Source: CAYMQB01 sp964392665
Lineage (GTDB): Bacteria > Hydrothermota > E44-bin80
Direction of reading: 5' to 3'
Assembly: GCA_964392665.1 (NCBI GenBank)
Contig: CAYMQB010000013.1
Span: 1 to 50,404 of the forward strand
DNA length: 50,404 bases
Positions 8,216 to 16,909 of this stretch are shown here, piece after piece (positions within the stretch are counted from its first letter, which is position 1; each line of letters starts with the position of its first letter). The position numbers and the translations under genes were made by a program. The notes beneath the pieces were generated by a model that was not told where the DNA came from, did no database searches, and saw only the letters and a list, made by a program, of their open reading frames with translations.

Positions 8216-9366
8216 AACAAGTTATTATGGGAAATCACGCCCTGTCTTATGGAGCAATGATATCCAGAGTGCAGGTTATTGCTGCATATCCAATTACACC
8301 CCAAACTAAGGTAGTTGAACTTCTCTCAGAGATATGCGCAGATGGGAGACTTGACGCTGAATTCATCAAAGTGGAATCCGAACATTCTGCACTTGCTGCC
8401 TGTTGTGGAGCTTCGGCTGTAGGAGCGAGAACTTTCACTGCGACGAGCGCTCAGGGACTTGCCCTTATGCATGAGATGATACACTGGGCTGTTGGTGCGC
8501 GATTGCCTATTGTATTAGGAAATATAAACAGAGCAATGGGACCGCCATGGACAATCTGGACTGACCAGAACGACAGTCTATCTGAGCGGGATACGGGCTG
8601 TCTCCAGTTCTACGCACAGAGTAATCAGGAAGTTCTTGACACGGTTGTACAGGCGTACAAAGTCTCCGAACAGGTGTTGTTACCAAGTATGGTAGTTCTC
8701 GATGCTTTTACACTTTCTCATACATCCGAGGTGGTTGACTTTCCTGACCAGAAACTTGTTGATGAATACCTGCCACCATTCAATCCAAAGTATAAACTTG
8801 ACCCGAAGGAACCACATACATTCGGTGGATTGACCGGACCGGACGGATATTTCGAACTCCGGTATAAAATTGAGGAAGCTATTCAGGATGCAAAAGGTCT
8901 GATTAAAGAGACGGGTAAAGAGTTCGGGGAGGTTTTCGGACGTGAATATGGAATGGTCGAGAAATACAGGATGGATGATGCTGATTTAGTGCTTGTTGCT
9001 TCTTCCACAATAGCAAGTACAGCGCATGTTGCAATAGATGAACTGAGAGAGGAAGGTAAGAAGGTCGGTCTTCTAAGAGTGAGGGTGTTTAGACCATTTC
9101 CATCGGAGGAGATACGTGAGCTGTTACTCGGCAGAAAAAAAATTGCCATTATCGATAGGAATATTTCCTTCGGTCATGGAGGGATATTTGCGCAGGAAGT
9201 AAAATCTGCCTTATTCAACTGTAAAGATTCCCCACTTCTCTGGGGATACGTTACAGGTATAGGTGGAAGAGATGTTACCGTTGAAGACATAAAAGAAATT
9301 ATAAATGATACGATGCAAAGTGATAAACCAGAAAAAGATATCTTATGGAAAGGAGTGAGAGTATGA
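8212..9366 (+). CDS. porA: 2-oxoacid:ferredoxin oxidoreductase, alpha subunit
   Basis: 384 residues from ATG 8212, chosen over upstream in-frame starts because it has GAGGAGGGG just before it and overlaps the delta stop as ATGA. Domain I (about 1-240) carries YPITPQTKVVE and VESEHSALAACCGASAVGAR, the pyrimidine-binding part of the TPP site. Domain II (about 255-350) has LLRVRVFRPFPSEE and an IDRNISFGHGG stretch. It forms the catalytic heart together with beta. Confidence 0.93.
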   Translation: MKQVIMGNHALSYGAMISRVQVIAAYPITPQTKVVELLSEICADGRLDAEFIKVESEHSALAACCGASAVGARTFTATSAQGLALMHEMIHWAVGARLPIVLGNINRAMGPPWTIWTDQNDSLSERDTGCLQFYAQSNQEVLDTVVQAYKVSEQVLLPSMVVLDAFTLSHTSEVVDFPDQKLVDEYLPPFNPKYKLDPKEPHTFGGLTGPDGYFELRYKIEEAIQDAKGLIKETGKEFGEVFGREYGMVEKYRMDDADLVLVASSTIASTAHVAIDELREEGKKVGLLRVRVFRPFPSEEIRELLLGRKKIAIIDRNISFGHGGIFAQEVKSALFNCKDSPLLWGYVTGIGGRDVTVEDIKEIINDTMQSDKPEKDILWKGVRV

Positions 9367-10268
9367 AGCTTTCGATTCCAGAACAAGAACTTGTTATGTC
9401 GGGACATCTCGCGTGCCAGGGATGTGGTGCAACACTCTGTATGAGATATGCCCTTAAAGAACTTGGACAAAATACAATACTGGATATTCCAGCCTGTTGC
9501 TGGTCTGTGATAGATGGACCTTTCCCCCATACATCGGTTAAAGTTCCTCTTTTTCATACAGCATTCGAAACTGCAGCCTGTGTTGCTTCTGGTATTCGGG
9601 CAGGTCTTGATATTCTCGGAAGGAAAGAGACAAATGTGGTTGCCTGGGCCGGTGATGGTGGGACTTTTGATATTGGAATTCAGGCTCTTTCTGGAGCCGC
9701 AGAACGGAATGATAATATCATTTACATTTGCTATGATAATGAAGCATATATGAATACAGGAATCCAGAGAAGTTCCGCAACACCTTATGGTGCCTGGACC
9801 ACGACAACACCTGTTAAACATTTCAAGAAGATGCCAAAGAAGGATATGATGGGAATAATGGCTGCACACCGGATTCCATATGCGGCAACAGCAAGTGTAG
9901 CTTATCCTGAAGATTTCATTAGAAAGGTGAAAAAGGCAAAGGAGCTCAAGGGAACAAAGTTTCTCCATATCATAAGTCCCTGCCCAGCGGGTTGGAAATC
10001 ATTACCTGAGGAGACGATCAAGCTCGCTAAACTGGCTGTTTCAACCTGCTATTTTCCTATCTATGAGATAGAAAATGGAGAAAAGTACACAGTAAATAAA
10101 GTTATCAAGAATGCACGACCAGTAAAGGAATTTCTTTCAAGACAGGGAAGGTTCAGGCATTTGAGGGAAGAGGATATTGCAAAGATTCAAGAAAACGTAA
10201 TTGGATTTTACAACGAATTGCTAAAAAAAGCAGGTATAGAGGAAGAGGTTTCCGTAAAGACGGAATAG
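9363..10268 (+). CDS. porB: 2-oxoacid:ferredoxin oxidoreductase, beta (TPP) subunit
   Basis: 301 residues from ATG 9363, which overlaps the alpha stop (ATGA) with AAAGGAG 8 nt upstream. TPP/Mg binding motif GDGGTFDIG at about 99-107 with downstream NEAYMNTG. The proximal [4Fe-4S] cysteines are CQGCG near the start, the ACCWS pair, and a late Cys in STCYFP. It decarboxylates the 2-oxoacid, yielding acyl-CoA, CO2 and reduced ferredoxin. ATPYGAWTTTTP occurs in both pyruvate and branched-chain enzymes, so substrate is open. Confidence 0.93.
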   Translation: MKLSIPEQELVMSGHLACQGCGATLCMRYALKELGQNTILDIPACCWSVIDGPFPHTSVKVPLFHTAFETAACVASGIRAGLDILGRKETNVVAWAGDGGTFDIGIQALSGAAERNDNIIYICYDNEAYMNTGIQRSSATPYGAWTTTTPVKHFKKMPKKDMMGIMAAHRIPYAATASVAYPEDFIRKVKKAKELKGTKFLHIISPCPAGWKSLPEETIKLAKLAVSTCYFPIYEIENGEKYTVNKVIKNARPVKEFLSRQGRFRHLREEDIAKIQENVIGFYNELLKKAGIEEEVSVKTE

Positions 10269-10361
10269 CGAGGGGAGAAGAGCAAAACCCTATAGACTCG
10301 GTAAACTATGTCAATTCAGCAAAAGGAATAGACTAAATAGACTTAACCCAACTTCAGTATC

Positions 10362-12842
10362 TTGAATTATCCATTGAGTTTAGAAAAACGTCTCCTCTCC
10401 GTTGAGAAACCGGGAAGGTATATTGGAGGAGAGTTTAACGCTTCAATAAAGGAACACAAACCTTCCATTCTCAAAATTGCCCTATCTTATCCTGACCTGT
10501 ACGAGATTGGGATGAGCAATTACGGAGTTAGAATTCTTTACGACATTATAAATAGGAGACAGGATGCATTGTGTGAGCGTGTATTTGCTGTGTGGACAGA
10601 TTTTGAGCAAGTACTGAGGAAGAACAAAATAGGCATTTTTTCCCTGGAGACACAGACTCCACTGTCGCAGTTTGATATAATTGGATTCAGTCTTGAGTAC
10701 GAATTGACATATACCAATATGTTGAATATTCTCGACCTTGCAAGTATTCCAATATATTCATATATGCGTAATGAAAAGCACCCAATCATTATTGCAGGCG
10801 GTACTGCTATGTATAATCCTCTTCCTGTTGCGGCTTTTGTCGATGTGGTTGTCATTGGAGAAGGCGAAGAGGTAATAGAAGAAATTATTGAGGTAGTTAA
10901 TTCTTCTAAACTTAAAGGTGCAGAAAGGAAAAACATTTTTAGTGCTTTGGCAAGTATTGAAGGCGTTTACGTACCATCAATTCACACGGAGAAAGATGTT
11001 ATTAAAAGGAGATATGTCAAAAATCTCAGACCGGAGATGTATCCCTCCAAGCCCATAGTTCCATTCATACCCATCACGCATGATAGACTGACGGTGGAGA
11101 TTAGAAGAGGTTGTACGCAGGGTTGTCGTTTCTGTCAGGCAGGTTATACCACAAGACCTGTGAGAGAATTGTCGGTCAGTGATATTTCAGGTATTGCTTC
11201 AAACGGAATAAAGCAGACTGGTTGGAGCGAGGTTTCTCTCCTTTCGCTTTCAGCATCAGACCACTCAAGGATTGAAAACATAATAGGCACATTAAAATTC
11301 CAACTTCCCAATACTTCAATATCATTACCTTCGCTTAGAGGTGATGCGTTAACACAGAAATTAGCGGATGTTCTCAAAGATATAAGGAGATCATCTCTCA
11401 CTCTTGCACCGGAAGCTGGAACAGAAAGATTGAGGAAGGCTATCAACAAAAACATTAGCGATGATGCAATATTAAATTCCTGCGAAGTTGCAATAAAAAA
11501 TGGTTGGCGTAAACTGAAACTGTATTTTATGATTGGACTGCCAACTGAAACCTCGATGGATATAGATGGATTGATAAATTTGGTTGGCGATATTAAGAAG
11601 GTCATAGGTAGAAGTGCTTTAAAAATTAGTATTTCACCTTTTGTTCCAAAACCGCATACTGCTTTTCAACGCGCTGCTCAGGATTCGGTTGAGCTTATGA
11701 GAGAGAAGGAAAATTATATAGTTAGTAAACTGGGAAAAAGAAGAGTAGAGGTAAACTGGAGAAGACCTGAAGTTGCCTTTCTGGAGTCCGTTCTTTCAAC
11801 AGGAGATGAATCCCTTTCTAAAGTAATCGGGACTGCCTGGAGTTTAGGTTCTCGGTTCGAAGAGTGGAGTGAAGAATTCAATTTCGATCTGTGGAAAAAG
11901 GCTTTTGACCATACTGGGATTGACCCATATCGGTTTACAGCTTCAAAGCAAAATATGAATCTTCCCTGGAATTTTATTGATACGGGTGTTAACAGCGAAT
12001 TTCTGGAGAAGGAAGAGAGGAAAACACATTTGGGAGAAGCAAGCGAGGATTGTTTTCATTCCGTTTGTTGTGACTGTGGAGTTTGCGATGAAGAAGAGTT
12101 GAGGAGGATGGGAAAAAGTAAGTCTGAGACAATGTCTACAGTTTCTCCGGAATTTGGACGAAAGAAAAGGAAAAGCGTTACGTTCTCGCAACTGTCAATG
12201 AAACGGCTGAGGATGGTATTCTGTAAAAGCGATAAGTTGAAATTTATCTCTCACCTTGATACAATAAGATTGTTTATGAGAGCAATAAGAAGGGCAGACA
12301 TAAAGGTTGCTTATACGAAAGGTTTCAGGAAGCGTCCCAAGATTGCGTTTGGACCTGCTCTACCACTCGGTGTATCGAGCAACAGAGAGTTCTTCGATCT
12401 TTTCTTTGAACAACCTTTTTCAGGAGATGTGAAGTCTATGTTGAATGGAGTGCTGCCGAAAGAAATAAGGATTTTGGATACAAAACCGGTTTTCATTAAG
12501 TCACCATCACTTACGAAAATAGTTTCACTAATCCAGTACAGAATTTTTCCAACGAAAATAGGAGAGGAAACGATAAGAGAGTTTATGAGCAGGGATAGTA
12601 TTCTGGTTACAAGAAGAAAAGGGGAAAAGGAAATAGAATTTGACCTAAGACCATTTGTTCATTCAGTGGTCAATGAAAATGGTATGTTGAATGTTTTTCT
12701 AAAGTATCTACCCGAGAGGAGTGTAAGGATCGAGGAGATACTATGTGTTCTTGGTATTCCAGAAATATCGGGGAAAAGTATGGAAAGAATAGGAATGTTT
12801 GCAGAAAAACAAGGTGAGTTGATTGACCCTTTCGATTATTAA
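10362..12842 (+). CDS. B12-binding-type radical SAM protein fused to DUF2344
   Basis: 826 residues. N-terminal part (1-220) is a cobalamin-binding-like fold (PDLYEIGMSNYGVRILYDI; AGGTAMYNPLP). The radical SAM core carries CxxxCxxC at C251/C255/C258 (RGCTQGCRFCQAG), matching TIGR03960. A Cys-rich linker (CCDCGVCDEEE near 565) joins a C-terminal DUF2344/TIGR03936 domain (about 615-800, SHLDTIRLFMRA, GFRKRPKIAFGPALPLGVSS). Both halves are commonly next to RNase G, as here; the reaction is unknown, perhaps RNA or ribosome modification (inference). The start is uncertain: TTG 10362 or TTG 10374, with no ATG and no Shine-Dalgarno. Confidence 0.85.
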   Translation: MNYPLSLEKRLLSVEKPGRYIGGEFNASIKEHKPSILKIALSYPDLYEIGMSNYGVRILYDIINRRQDALCERVFAVWTDFEQVLRKNKIGIFSLETQTPLSQFDIIGFSLEYELTYTNMLNILDLASIPIYSYMRNEKHPIIIAGGTAMYNPLPVAAFVDVVVIGEGEEVIEEIIEVVNSSKLKGAERKNIFSALASIEGVYVPSIHTEKDVIKRRYVKNLRPEMYPSKPIVPFIPITHDRLTVEIRRGCTQGCRFCQAGYTTRPVRELSVSDISGIASNGIKQTGWSEVSLLSLSASDHSRIENIIGTLKFQLPNTSISLPSLRGDALTQKLADVLKDIRRSSLTLAPEAGTERLRKAINKNISDDAILNSCEVAIKNGWRKLKLYFMIGLPTETSMDIDGLINLVGDIKKVIGRSALKISISPFVPKPHTAFQRAAQDSVELMREKENYIVSKLGKRRVEVNWRRPEVAFLESVLSTGDESLSKVIGTAWSLGSRFEEWSEEFNFDLWKKAFDHTGIDPYRFTASKQNMNLPWNFIDTGVNSEFLEKEERKTHLGEASEDCFHSVCCDCGVCDEEELRRMGKSKSETMSTVSPEFGRKKRKSVTFSQLSMKRLRMVFCKSDKLKFISHLDTIRLFMRAIRRADIKVAYTKGFRKRPKIAFGPALPLGVSSNREFFDLFFEQPFSGDVKSMLNGVLPKEIRILDTKPVFIKSPSLTKIVSLIQYRIFPTKIGEETIREFMSRDSILVTRRKGEKEIEFDLRPFVHSVVNENGMLNVFLKYLPERSVRIEEILCVLGIPEISGKSMERIGMFAEKQGELIDPFDY

Positions 12843-12974
12843 TCAAAATAATGAGATGTTAAACAATCGAATATCGAGCGCGGGAATTTTTCTCGCATGT
12901 GAAAAGAGTATTTTACATACCGTATGGTATACGCCAGATTGCGTTACCAATTAAATGGATTGGAGTTAGGAAAT

Positions 12975-14483
12975 ATGGCTATGAACAGAATAATTTTGAG
13001 TACGACCGTGAATGAAGTAAGGGTTGCTCTCGTTTTGAAAGGAGAACTTCGAGAATTTTTTGTGCAGAGAGCAGACATTGATAGAATTGTGGGCAATATA
13101 TACAAAGGCAGAGTAGTATCCGTTCATTCAGGATTGCAAGCTGCTTTCGTTGATATTGGTGTTGAAAAAGCTGGATTTCTTCCTCTGTCGAACATCCGCG
13201 AGGACAATGACCTTGAAATCGACGGAGAATATAAACCAACTTTAGAAAAACCGCAAATCGAAACAGGGAATGAACTTCTGGTTCAGATAATAAAGGACCC
13301 GCTTGGAAATAAGGGTGCCAGGGTAACCACGAACATTTCGATTCCGGGAAAGTTTGTTGTTCTAACACCTATGAGTAACAGGGTTGCAGTGTCAAGGAAA
13401 ATTCCCGAGAGAAAGGAAAGAGAAAGAATAATAAAAATTGTAAAGAAAAATAAACCAAGAGATAAAGGATTCATAATTCGGACTGCTGCGGAAGGAAGAA
13501 ATACCGAGGATTTCAAAGCGGATATTAAAAATGTCTTGAGAATATGGACAAGAATGAAAAAAACTGCAATGAAAAAGATGAAAAAAAACGTACCGGCGCT
13601 CGTTCACAAAGATGCCGGACTTGTGATAAGACTAATGAGAGACCTTTTTACGGAGAAAATTGATGAAGTAGTCGTTGACTCACAGAATACTTTCAAAGAA
13701 GTTGTTGATTACGTAAATCTTGTGACACCTGGTATGGCAAACAGGGTGAAATTATATCGCATGAAAACTCCAATCTTCCGAACATTCAGAATACAGGAAG
13801 GAATTGACAAGATTATGGATAGGACAATTAGACTTAGGAGTGGAGGCTACATAATAATTGAACCCACAGAAGCACTCATTTCAGTAGACGTTAACAGCGG
13901 CAAATCTTCGGTGGATTCAGTCCCTGAAAAACTTGCTCTAACAACAAATCTTGAAGCAGCGGTAGAAATAGCAAAACAGTTACGTTTAAGAGACATTGGT
14001 GGAATTATAGTTGTTGACTTTATTGACATGGAAACAGAAGAGAATAACCAGATGGTTGTTTCTGCATTCAAGAAGGCTATGAAGGGTGACAGAGCAAGAT
14101 ACAAGGTATTCGATATAAGCAGCTTGGGTCTTATGGAAATGACAAGGAAAAGGGTAACCACTGGAATATCGAGAACCTTTTTTGAAATTTGTCCGGTTTG
14201 TAAAGGCAAAGGATATGTACAATCTCGAATTCATCTTTCATTAAGACTGATCAGAGGACTTGAATCGAATGCAAAGGTACTGCAAAATAAGGACATAATA
14301 ATTTATGGAAGTAGGGATTTTGTCGATTATTTCGGTAAAGAGTTTGCTGACACACTTGTGCAGTTTTCAAAGAAATACAGGATTGGAATACGCATAAGTG
14401 AGGACAACACTCTTTCAGTTGCTTCGCTTAAGATTTACGACACGGAAAAACTAAAAGATATTACTAATGCTATATTGATGTGA
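12975..14483 (+). CDS. rng: Ribonuclease G (RNase E/G family)
   Basis: 502 residues from ATG 12975, chosen over ATG 12924 because GGAG lies 9 nt upstream and family members begin at this point (RIILSTTVNEVRVAL). S1 domain at about 20-110 (GNIYKGRVVSVHSGLQAAFVD). RNase H-like catalytic region has the two Mg-binding aspartates in SVDVNSG (about 305) and VDFIDM (about 350). Zn-link cysteines CPVC at about 406. Cuts single-stranded RNA, maturing 16S rRNA and degrading mRNA. Length fits RNase G without the RNase E scaffold tail. The adjacent radical SAM gene is its usual partner. Confidence 0.93.
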   Translation: MAMNRIILSTTVNEVRVALVLKGELREFFVQRADIDRIVGNIYKGRVVSVHSGLQAAFVDIGVEKAGFLPLSNIREDNDLEIDGEYKPTLEKPQIETGNELLVQIIKDPLGNKGARVTTNISIPGKFVVLTPMSNRVAVSRKIPERKERERIIKIVKKNKPRDKGFIIRTAAEGRNTEDFKADIKNVLRIWTRMKKTAMKKMKKNVPALVHKDAGLVIRLMRDLFTEKIDEVVVDSQNTFKEVVDYVNLVTPGMANRVKLYRMKTPIFRTFRIQEGIDKIMDRTIRLRSGGYIIIEPTEALISVDVNSGKSSVDSVPEKLALTTNLEAAVEIAKQLRLRDIGGIIVVDFIDMETEENNQMVVSAFKKAMKGDRARYKVFDISSLGLMEMTRKRVTTGISRTFFEICPVCKGKGYVQSRIHLSLRLIRGLESNAKVLQNKDIIIYGSRDFVDYFGKEFADTLVQFSKKYRIGIRISEDNTLSVASLKIYDTEKLKDITNAILM

Positions 14484-14681
14484 TGCTTGCTCCACAAACT
14501 GTCCCCCTGGATTTATTTCAGGTTTTCTCGAAGACTTTTGAAATGCTGAAACGAGGAAATCTTAAACCGAGTGATGTCAAGATGAATTTGTTGCAGAATC
14601 AGCAGGACAATGTTTTTTGCTCGCAACGATTTGATAACGGTGTTTGCCGATTATTTAGGAAAATATTTGACAGGAGGTAAG

Positions 14682-15263
14682 ATGGTACAGAAAAATATCA
14701 AGGAAATATTGGTAAGAATGAGGAATTTAAGTCAATTGATGGTTGATCTTGGATTTGCTGCAATTATGGAGGATGATGTGGATCTTGCACACGAAGCTGC
14801 TAAGATCAAGAGTGAACTCCGAGATCTTAGCTATAACCTTAGAATCGAAGCGCTTGTGGTTAGTAAACTGACGAGAAACTCAGATAGAGAATTACCACAG
14901 ATAGCCAATCTTCTGCAGATAGGTGTTGCCACCAAGGAAATTTCGGACGGCATAGATGACCTTATAGAAATAGTAGTGAGAGATGTAGGCATTCATCCTA
15001 TTATTCGACTGGCGTATAAGCGAGAAATAAGAACTATGAAACTTATAGTTGAGAAAGATTCTCTGCTCGATGGTTGTAAACTTAGACAGGTAGAGATAGA
15101 CGAAGCAACAGGTTTTAATGTGATAGCTATCAGAAGAGGCAATGAATGGTTCACCGAACCTGATGGAAATACCAAGGTTTTTGCCGAAGACATACTGATG
15201 GTGAAGGGCAAAGATGTTTCGATAAAGAAAGTTCAGAAATATGTAAAATCAAAGAATAACTAA
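14682..15263 (+). CDS. PhoU-like/TrkA-C regulatory protein
   Basis: 193 residues from ATG 14682, which has ACAGGAGGTAAG in front; upstream in-frame starts lack one. Residues 1-105 are a helical PhoU-like bundle (MRNLSQLMVDLGFAA; HEAAKIKSELRDLSYNLR). Residues 110-190 are a TrkA-C (RCK-C) ligand-binding domain (GCKLRQVEIDEATGFNVIAIRRGNEW split over several strands, then EDILMVKG). No membrane segment and no RCK-N NAD domain. It sits directly before an SLC41-type transporter, and this pairing suggests it gates that transporter in response to a bound ligand (inference). 198 nt after rng hold no gene. Confidence 0.75.
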   Translation: MVQKNIKEILVRMRNLSQLMVDLGFAAIMEDDVDLAHEAAKIKSELRDLSYNLRIEALVVSKLTRNSDRELPQIANLLQIGVATKEISDGIDDLIEIVVRDVGIHPIIRLAYKREIRTMKLIVEKDSLLDGCKLRQVEIDEATGFNVIAIRRGNEWFTEPDGNTKVFAEDILMVKGKDVSIKKVQKYVKSKNN

Positions 15264-15327
15264 GCGAGGAGTGATATAACAGGAAGTTGAAAAGAATACA
15301 AGCTGTAATTCCTTCCCATATATACTT

Positions 15328-16608
15328 TTGAAAAAGAAAAGAAAAAAGATTGCAAAACACACAAGAAGAAAAAACCGAAGACGCAATGTAGCGCTTGAGA
15401 TTTTGCTTCAATCTCTTCCCATCCTTCTTGTTACCTCAGTAGGTGAAGTCATCGCAGGTTCAGTTCTTGGTAAAATGTCTTATGCCATGGAAATGATACC
15501 TGGTTTGATCGTTCTCATACCGTCGATTATGGACCTCAGGGGTAACATCGGGACAGCTCTTGGTTCAAGAGTATCTACAATGCTTCATTTGGGAATTCTC
15601 GAAAAACACTTTTCGTTAAACAAAATTATTGGGCACAATGTTGGTGCTTCCTTTTCGCTCACTGCAGCAGTTGCGCTTGTTATCGGAGTAGCAGCACATT
15701 TTGTCTCAATTTGTTTTGGGCTTTCAAGTATTGGTCCGGTTCATCTTCTCCTCATAGCTCTCATCTCCGCTGTAATTGCTACGCTATTCCTTCAACCTTT
15801 TACGCTTGTTCTTGCATTTGTTTCGTTTAACAAAGGCCTTGATCCCGATAATATTGTCGCCCCACTTTTAGGCATGCTCGGAGATGTTATTTCTATTCTT
15901 GCCATTTTTGGTGCTTCGATATTGGTTCAAAGAATTCATTTTGAAGAGAGTTGGTTTCTTACACTGTCCGTTTTTTCCATTCTTTTGGCGACCAATGCAG
16001 CAAGAAGCAAAAGAAGAAGAAAAAGGAGGAAACGAAGAGAAGCCTTTCCTCTTCGATATAGATTTAAAGTGATTGTGAAACAGAGCATTGGGGTTCTCTA
16101 TCTATGCGGATTTCTCGGTATTTTTTCAGGATTTATTCTGCATTACAAAGAAAAAAGTCTTCTGGTGGTCCCGGGACTTTTGATACTTGTCCCCCAGGTG
16201 ATTGCCAAATCGGGCAGCATTGGAGGGATTTTCGGAGCGAGATTTTCTTCTGGTATGCATCTCGGATTCTTTCGTCCATTCAAGATTAACAAATATCTTG
16301 TGGACCATTTTTGGGCAGCCATCGGTTTCTGGATAGCAATCTCTCCAGTGGCGGCTCTCGTTACATACATAGGTGCAATTGTAACCGGTGTTGCTATTCC
16401 ATCACTGCTAACTCTCTTACTCATAACAGGTTTTACCCTTTTTGTCATAGTCTTTTCGTCATTTACACTTGATTTCCTGCTCGCATCTTTTTCATATAGG
16501 GTTGGATTAGACCCGAGCAACATTGTCATACCGCTAATAACGAGTTTTGGGGACATCATAGGTATATTTACCTTGATGTATGCCATTTTTCTGTTCACCA
16601 CTCTCTAA
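15328..16608 (+). CDS. SLC41/MgtE-like divalent cation transporter
   Basis: 426 residues, about ten membrane segments in two repeated halves. Each half has the MgtE-type core: PGLIVLIPSIMDLRGNIGTA then GSRVSTMLHLG near 60-90, and PGLLILVPQVIAKSGSIGG then GARFSSGMHLG near 280-310; each also ends with a GLDP(D/S)NIV..L..(M/S).GD motif. Probable Mg2+ or other divalent cation uptake. It lacks the cytosolic MgtE N and CBS domains, so the adjacent PhoU/TrkA-C protein may provide regulation. Start is TTG 15328, the only usable one, without a clear Shine-Dalgarno; the first 20 residues are very basic. Confidence 0.8.
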   Translation: MKKKRKKIAKHTRRKNRRRNVALEILLQSLPILLVTSVGEVIAGSVLGKMSYAMEMIPGLIVLIPSIMDLRGNIGTALGSRVSTMLHLGILEKHFSLNKIIGHNVGASFSLTAAVALVIGVAAHFVSICFGLSSIGPVHLLLIALISAVIATLFLQPFTLVLAFVSFNKGLDPDNIVAPLLGMLGDVISILAIFGASILVQRIHFEESWFLTLSVFSILLATNAARSKRRRKRRKRREAFPLRYRFKVIVKQSIGVLYLCGFLGIFSGFILHYKEKSLLVVPGLLILVPQVIAKSGSIGGIFGARFSSGMHLGFFRPFKINKYLVDHFWAAIGFWIAISPVAALVTYIGAIVTGVAIPSLLTLLLITGFTLFVIVFSSFTLDFLLASFSYRVGLDPSNIVIPLITSFGDIIGIFTLMYAIFLFTTL

Positions 16609-16816
16609 TCAAGTAGCGATAAACCCTCTCATTTTGAATTTGCTTTTTTCTATTACACGGGGCTTGCTCCACAAATGCGAAGCAATCTCGCTGTTAACTA
16701 TTTAAAGTTCAATTACTTAAAGATGAGATTGCCACGTCGCTTCGCTCCCCGCAATGACAAACTTTCAGGCTAAATATCAAAATGGGAGTTAAGCAGATAA
16801 GCATTAAAAATAATTC
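16609..16816. repeat. Gene-free gap with interspersed palindromic repeat
   Basis: GCGAAGCAATCTC (16678-16690) is matched downstream by GAGATTGC (16726-16733) and CGCTTCGC (16739-16746), followed by CCCCGCAATGACA. This is the widespread family of short interspersed palindromes seen in many bacterial genomes (recalled, not searched). The whole gap 16609-16909 has no gene; its right end holds a promoter. Confidence 0.65.
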
Positions 16817-16843
16817 TTGACTTCAACCCTACTATATTATACT
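16817..16843 (+). promoter_or_regulatory. Probable promoter of the permease gene
   Basis: TTGACT (16817-16822) and TATACT (16838-16843), 15-nt spacer, which is short. The -10 region is very AT-rich. It lies 67 nt upstream of ATG 16910. Confidence 0.45.
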
Positions 16844-16909
16844 CTATTAAAAGCCGTAGAACGAGAAGAAGTATCGCTAAAATAAACAGTAGAGGTTCTG
16901 GTTGAAGAT

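Noticed and set aside
9174..9968. 264-codon open frame on the minus strand over porA/porB
   Set aside because: It lies fully opposite two well-supported subunits, is Cys/His/Asn-rich in an unnatural way and has no ribosome binding site.
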